Shown: piece after piece, positions 6,558 to 9,026 of the stretch
Layout of the letters: each line of letters opens with the position of its first letter
Numbering within the stretch: the stretch's first letter is position 1
Assembly: GCA_025350085.1 (NCBI GenBank)
Contig: JANXYI010000456.1
Coordinates: forward strand, 1-9,026
Reading direction: 5' to 3'
Length of the DNA stretch: 9,026 nt
Source: Deltaproteobacteria bacterium
GTDB lineage: Bacteria > Desulfobacterota > Desulfovibrionia > Desulfovibrionales > Desulfovibrionaceae
Made by a program: the position numbers and the translations under genes
The notes under the pieces: model-generated
Database searches by the model: none
The model's input: only the letters and a program-made list of their open reading frames with translations
Told to the model about the DNA's origin: nothing

Positions 6558-6776
6558 ATGGGCCAGTTTGCCGACGATGACGACACCCTCTCCCTGGAGG
6601 AGCAGATCAAGTCCCTGGGCGACGACGAGTTGCTCGATTTCTGGGAGGAGACCCAGCACCTCATCAAGCTCCTCAACGCTGGCGAGCCCGTGTCCGACGA
6701 GCGCATGCACCCGGAGTACGAGCGCCTGATCCTGCAGGAGCTGCAGGTGCGCTCCTGCCGGGGCGAGCTGCGCTAG
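6558..6776 (+). CDS. Small acidic protein of unknown function, 72 residues
   Basis: I do not recognise the family. The protein is short and highly charged: 19 Asp/Glu against 7 Lys/Arg, with a DDDD run at 6-9. Predicted character is soluble and mostly helical: an amphipathic stretch EEQIKSLGDDELLDFWEETQHLIKLL spans residues 14-39, then GEPVSDERMHPEYERLILQELQ. There is one Cys (67), no signal peptide and no membrane segment, so it is probably cytoplasmic. AAGGA lies ten bases before the ATG, a slightly long spacing. Codon use matches the neighbours (strong G/C at third positions), which supports a real gene. It is divergent from cheW and separated by 288 bp from the next gene, so it is probably monocistronic. 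Confidence 0.7.
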   Translation: MGQFADDDDTLSLEEQIKSLGDDELLDFWEETQHLIKLLNAGEPVSDERMHPEYERLILQELQVRSCRGELR

Positions 6777-6942
6777 ACTTCCGCCCTTCCGCTTATCCCG
6801 TCTTTTCGCTGGCCTAGGCGGCCAAATGAATTGCCGCGAGCACTACGGCCAGCTTGCGTCGGTTCCGTCGCGTCCAAACATGGGCCGTAGCGCTTGCCCG
6901 CATATATTCGTGCGTAATCGTTGCCAGACGATCCCGGGCTTT

Positions 6943-6963
6943 CCTTGTCCATCCTGGTCAAGG
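6943..6963. promoter_or_regulatory. Imperfect palindrome, possible operator
   Basis: CCTTGTCCA and TGGTCAAGG form 9-base arms around TCC, with one mismatch in the arms. It lies about 100 bp before the CBS-ACT start and just upstream of a TTGACT box, the place expected for a dimeric regulator. No known regulator site was recognised. Function is inferred. Confidence 0.35.
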
Positions 6964-6986
6964 CGGGCGCTCACTCCATTTTCCGC

Positions 6987-7017
6987 TTGACTCGAAAGGA
7001 CAATCAGGTTTTTTTAT
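6987..7017 (+). promoter_or_regulatory. Possible promoter of the CBS-ACT/transporter operon
   Basis: TTGACT (6987-6992) is followed after 19 bases by TTTTAT (7012-7017), which would place a start near 7024, about 40 bp before the first codon. The spacing is long. An alternative -10, TATATT (6903-6908), has a better hexamer but no -35 partner. Confidence 0.3.
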
Positions 7018-7053
7018 GGGTTCACTTTTGTCTGGCTGAGCCGCCCCCAGATC

Positions 7054-7060
7054 AAGGAGG
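7054..7060 (+). promoter_or_regulatory. Ribosome binding site of the CBS-ACT gene
   Basis: A full-consensus AAGGAGG lies four bases before ATG at 7065. It excludes the longer in-frame opening from 6921, which would add 48 residues without any conserved domain. Confidence 0.85.
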
Positions 7061-7064
7061 GTCC

Positions 7065-7718
7065 ATGTACGTCGGCCTGAAGATGCTGCGCAACTTCGTC
7101 ACCGTGACGCCCAAGACGCCCGTGCTCGAGGCCCAGAAGCTGCTGGACCAGAGCCGCCTCGGCATGTTGCTGGTGGTCGAGAACGCCAAGCTGCTCGGCT
7201 ACGTCCGGCCCGAGGACCTCTCGGCCTCGCTGCCGAGCATCATGACCTCGCTGGACAAGCACGAGGTCAAGTACCTCATGACCCGGCTCACCGTGGACAA
7301 GATCATCCGCAAGGACATCAAGAGCATCCCACCGGAGACCGAGATCGAGGCCGCGGCAAACATGATGTATGAGCTGAACCTCGCGGGGCTGGCCGTTGTC
7401 GACCACCAGGGCGGCCTCATCGGCTACATCAACCGCAGCGTCATGCTCGACGTGCTGGTGGAGGAGATGGGCCACCGCCAGGGCGGCTCGCGCATCACCT
7501 TCGAGGCCCCGGACCGCAAGGGCGTGTTGCATGAGGCCGCCGGGATCATCGCGGGCATGGGCCTGTCCATCATCTCCACAGGCACCTTCTTCCACGACGG
7601 CCAGCGCATCGTGGTCATCCGCGTGGCCACGGACGACGCCTCGCCCGTTGCCGCGGCGCTTGCGGGGCACGGCTTCAAGGTCATGGGCCCCATGGACTTC
7701 ATGCACGAGTGGCAGTGA
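7065..7718 (+). CDS. CBS-CBS-ACT domain protein (AcuB-like), putative ligand sensor
   Basis: This is a 217-residue cytoplasmic protein with two CBS domains (about 8-60 and 78-134) and a C-terminal ACT domain (about 143-215). The first CBS repeat shows VTVTPKTPVLEAQKLL and GMLLVVENAKLLGYV. The second shows IPPETEIEAAANMMYELNLAGLAVVD and LIGYINRSVMLDVL. The ACT domain shows ITFEAPDRKGVLHEAAGIIAGMGLSI. CBS pairs usually bind adenine nucleotides or S-adenosylmethionine, and ACT domains usually bind amino acids. There is no attached enzyme domain, so the protein is probably regulatory. Its stop overlaps the next ATG by one base (TGATG), tying its synthesis to the transporter ATPase. A role in sensing energy state or substrate for the transporter and CoA ligase is inference. 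AcuB of Bacillus has a similar domain order, but its exact role is not established. Confidence 0.85.
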   Translation: MYVGLKMLRNFVTVTPKTPVLEAQKLLDQSRLGMLLVVENAKLLGYVRPEDLSASLPSIMTSLDKHEVKYLMTRLTVDKIIRKDIKSIPPETEIEAAANMMYELNLAGLAVVDHQGGLIGYINRSVMLDVLVEEMGHRQGGSRITFEAPDRKGVLHEAAGIIAGMGLSIISTGTFFHDGQRIVVIRVATDDASPVAAALAGHGFKVMGPMDFMHEWQ

Positions 7719-8512
7719 TGACGCTGATGACCCCGCTGCTGGAAGTCAAGGGCGTGACCCTGACCTTCAAGGGCATCGCGGCCCTGACCGACGTGGCCTT
7801 TTCCGTGGAAAAGGGCCGCATCGTCTCGCTCATCGGCCCCAACGGCGCGGGCAAGACGAGCATCCTGAACTGCATCAGCGGCCGCTACACCCCGGACTCC
7901 GGCGAGATCTACCTGGACGGCAAGAACCTGCTGGCTGTTCCGGCGTACAAACGCACGGCGCTCGGCCTGTCGCGCACGTTTCAGAACATCGCCCTGTTCA
8001 AGGGCCTGTCCGTGCTGGATAACCTTATGGTCGGCCGCCACCACCTGATCCGCTACGGCATCCTGTCCAGCGTGGCCTACTTCGGCCGGGCCAGGCACGA
8101 CGAGAGCGAGCACCGTCGCCGGGTGGAGGATGTCATCGATTTTCTCGGGCTTTCGCCCTTCCGGCACCAGGCTGCCGGGCATCTGCCCTATGGCGTGCAG
8201 AAGCGCGTGGAACTCGGACGGGCCCTGGCTGCGGAGCCCAAGCTCATCCTGCTCGACGAGCCCATGGCCGGCATGAACCTTGAGGAGACCGAGGACATGG
8301 CCAGGTACATCCTGGACATCTGCGAGGAATGGGGCGCCACGGTGCTCCTCATCGAACACGACATGGGCGTGGTCATGGACATCTCGGACAAGATCGTGGT
8401 GCTGGACTTCGGCTCGGTGCTGGCCCAGGGCCGGCCGGACGAGATCAGCGCCAACCAGGACGTCGTGGCCGCCTACCTCGGCACCGAAGACGCCACCTTC
8501 TTCGGACGCTAG
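7718..8512 (+). CDS. livG: LivG-like ABC transporter ATP-binding protein
   Basis: This is the ATPase subunit of a branched-chain-amino-acid-type (HAAT/LIV-I) importer, 264 residues, usual LivG length. Walker A GPNGAGKTS is at 40-48, Q-loop RTFQN at 86-90 and the signature region LPYGVQKR at 156-163. Walker B LILLDEP lies at 176-182 with catalytic Glu181, and the H-loop is His214. The C-terminus GRPDEISANQDVVAAYLG (238-255) is the LivG-specific tail. The signature reads YGVQ where most relatives have YGQQ, a mild change. The start is ATG 7718, sharing its A with the stop of the CBS-ACT gene; GTG codons at 7709 and 7715 are less likely. No permease, LivF or binding protein is in view; these may follow the acyl-CoA synthetase. 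Next to a CoA ligase, the true substrate may be a carboxylic or aromatic acid rather than leucine. Confidence 0.92.
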   Translation: MTLMTPLLEVKGVTLTFKGIAALTDVAFSVEKGRIVSLIGPNGAGKTSILNCISGRYTPDSGEIYLDGKNLLAVPAYKRTALGLSRTFQNIALFKGLSVLDNLMVGRHHLIRYGILSSVAYFGRARHDESEHRRRVEDVIDFLGLSPFRHQAAGHLPYGVQKRVELGRALAAEPKLILLDEPMAGMNLEETEDMARYILDICEEWGATVLLIEHDMGVVMDISDKIVVLDFGSVLAQGRPDEISANQDVVAAYLGTEDATFFGR

Positions 8513-8530
8513 GCGCACAGGAAACCCTTC

Positions 8531-9026
8531 ATGCCCAGAACCTACGACACCACCCTGCCCGCCCTCTTGCTCGCCCAGGCAAGTAAGCGCCCACGCCGCA
8601 CCGCCCTGCGCGAGAAGCAGTGGGGCGTCTGGCAGCCCTACTCCTGGCGCGACTACCTGGGGCTCACCGCGGAGTTCGCCTGCGGCCTGCGCGAGCTCGG
8701 GCTGGGCAAAAGCGACATGGTCATCTTGATCGGCGACAACCGGCCCGAGTGGCTTTTCGCCGAGCTGGCCATCCAGGCGCTGGGCGGCATGGCGCTCGGG
8801 CTGTACCAGGACTCCACGGCCGACGAGGTGCGCTACATCTTCGAGCTCTCCGAGGCCAAGCTCGTGGTGGCCGAGGACCAGGAGCAGGTGGACAAGGTCC
8901 TGAGCCTGCGCGACAATCTGCCCAAGCTTCAGTACATCGTCTTCCACGACCCCAAGGGCCTGACCGGTTACGACGCCCCGGACCTGCTCTCCTTTGAGGC
9001 CGTGTGCGAGCGCGGCCGCATGGCCG
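8531..9026 (+). CDS. Long-chain acyl-CoA synthetase (AMP-binding family), N-terminal part
   Basis: An ATP-dependent ligase that forms an acyl-adenylate and then an acyl-CoA. The first 165 codons are visible and the frame is open at the right edge. Translation from ATG 8531 begins MPRTYDTTLPALLLAQ, followed by RRTALREKQWGVWQPYSWRD (22-41). The family-typical segment MVILIGDNRPEWLFAELAIQALGG (63-86) and GLYQDSTADEVRYIFELSEAKLVVAED (90-116) come next. This pattern matches the FadD15/Faa-like branch (COG1022), which usually runs to about 600 residues. The AMP-binding P-loop and the active-site lysine lie beyond the window. AGGA precedes the ATG by eight bases. The gap to livG is 18 bp, so the two are almost certainly cotranscribed, linking import to CoA activation. 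Chain length and substrate cannot be told from this fragment. Confidence 0.88.
   Translation, partial: MPRTYDTTLPALLLAQASKRPRRTALREKQWGVWQPYSWRDYLGLTAEFACGLRELGLGKSDMVILIGDNRPEWLFAELAIQALGGMALGLYQDSTADEVRYIFELSEAKLVVAEDQEQVDKVLSLRDNLPKLQYIVFHDPKGLTGYDAPDLLSFEAVCERGRMA

Larger units (their letters stand above)
6777..7064. other. Intergenic region, 288 bp, no gene
   Basis: No convincing reading frame or structured RNA was found here. It holds a -10-like TATATT (6903-6908), a 21-bp imperfect palindrome (6943-6963), a TTGACT box (6987-6992), a T-run (7009-7015) and the Shine-Dalgarno sequence of the CBS-ACT gene (7054-7060). Base composition between about 6900 and 7040 is less GC-rich than the genes. 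No clear terminator follows the 72-residue gene. Confidence 0.6.

Noticed and set aside
6760..6815. Intrinsic terminator after the 72-residue gene
   Set aside because: GGGCG/CGCCC and TGGCC/GGCCA pairings exist but are short and not followed by a T-run at the right distance.
6822..6834. Sigma-54 site GG...GC in the intergenic region
   Set aside because: GG and GC are separated by 11 bases instead of the invariant 10.
6921..7064. N-terminal extension of the CBS-ACT protein from an upstream in-frame start
   Set aside because: The 48 extra residues have no domain and the consensus AAGGAGG directly before 7065 marks the real start.
7424..8947. Minus-strand open frame of 507 codons opposite the CBS-ACT, livG and acyl-CoA synthetase genes
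   Set aside because: It crosses three recognisable genes, its translation is His/Val/Gln-rich without any domain, and no Shine-Dalgarno sequence supports it.
1..9026. Mobile element, CRISPR array, toxin-antitoxin or defence system
   Set aside because: No transposase, integrase, direct repeats with spacers, terminal inverted repeats or toxin-like gene pair is present; all larger genes are recognised housekeeping, envelope, chemotaxis or transport functions.

Overview
The window is about 9 kb of GC-rich bacterial chromosome that looks like an ordinary core region. Gene content and protein style suggest a deltaproteobacterium of the sulfate-reducing Desulfovibrionales type: mfd followed by a lipoprotein and a periplasmic prolyl isomerase of the SurA family, a stand-alone cheW, and a CBS-ACT protein ahead of a Liv-type transporter ATPase and an acyl-CoA synthetase. 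That taxonomic call is inference from gene content and was not tested by a search. I see no transposon, CRISPR array, tRNA, rRNA or phage gene.

The left two thirds (about 1-5740) is a minus-strand operon, read right to left: mfd (transcription-repair coupling factor), a lipoprotein with a SurA-type chaperone region and a decayed parvulin domain, a secreted SurA-like prolyl isomerase with one parvulin domain, and the first 20 codons of a gene that looks like a RodZ/XRE-type helix-turn-helix protein. mfd and the lipoprotein gene share one base (TGATG), which implies translational coupling. The lipoprotein gene starts inside a 10-unit hexanucleotide repeat, the oddest sequence feature of the window.

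A well-formed intrinsic terminator at 5769-5810 separates mfd from cheW. cheW is also on the minus strand and has its own promoter-like sequence upstream. No other chemotaxis gene is next to it.

From 6558 rightwards the genes are on the plus strand. First comes a 72-residue acidic protein of unknown function, then a 288-bp intergenic stretch containing a 21-bp imperfect palindrome. A second operon follows: a CBS-CBS-ACT ligand-sensing protein, coupled by another one-base TGATG overlap to a LivG-like ABC ATPase, and 18 bp later the N-terminal 165 codons of a long-chain acyl-CoA synthetase that runs off the right edge. Together these suggest a metabolite-sensed uptake system that imports a carboxylic acid or amino-acid-like substrate and activates it with CoA.

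Several starts were moved inward from the longest open frame because a clear Shine-Dalgarno sequence sits before an internal start: the SurA-like gene (1049), cheW (6316), the CBS-ACT gene (7065) and, less certainly, mfd (5711).
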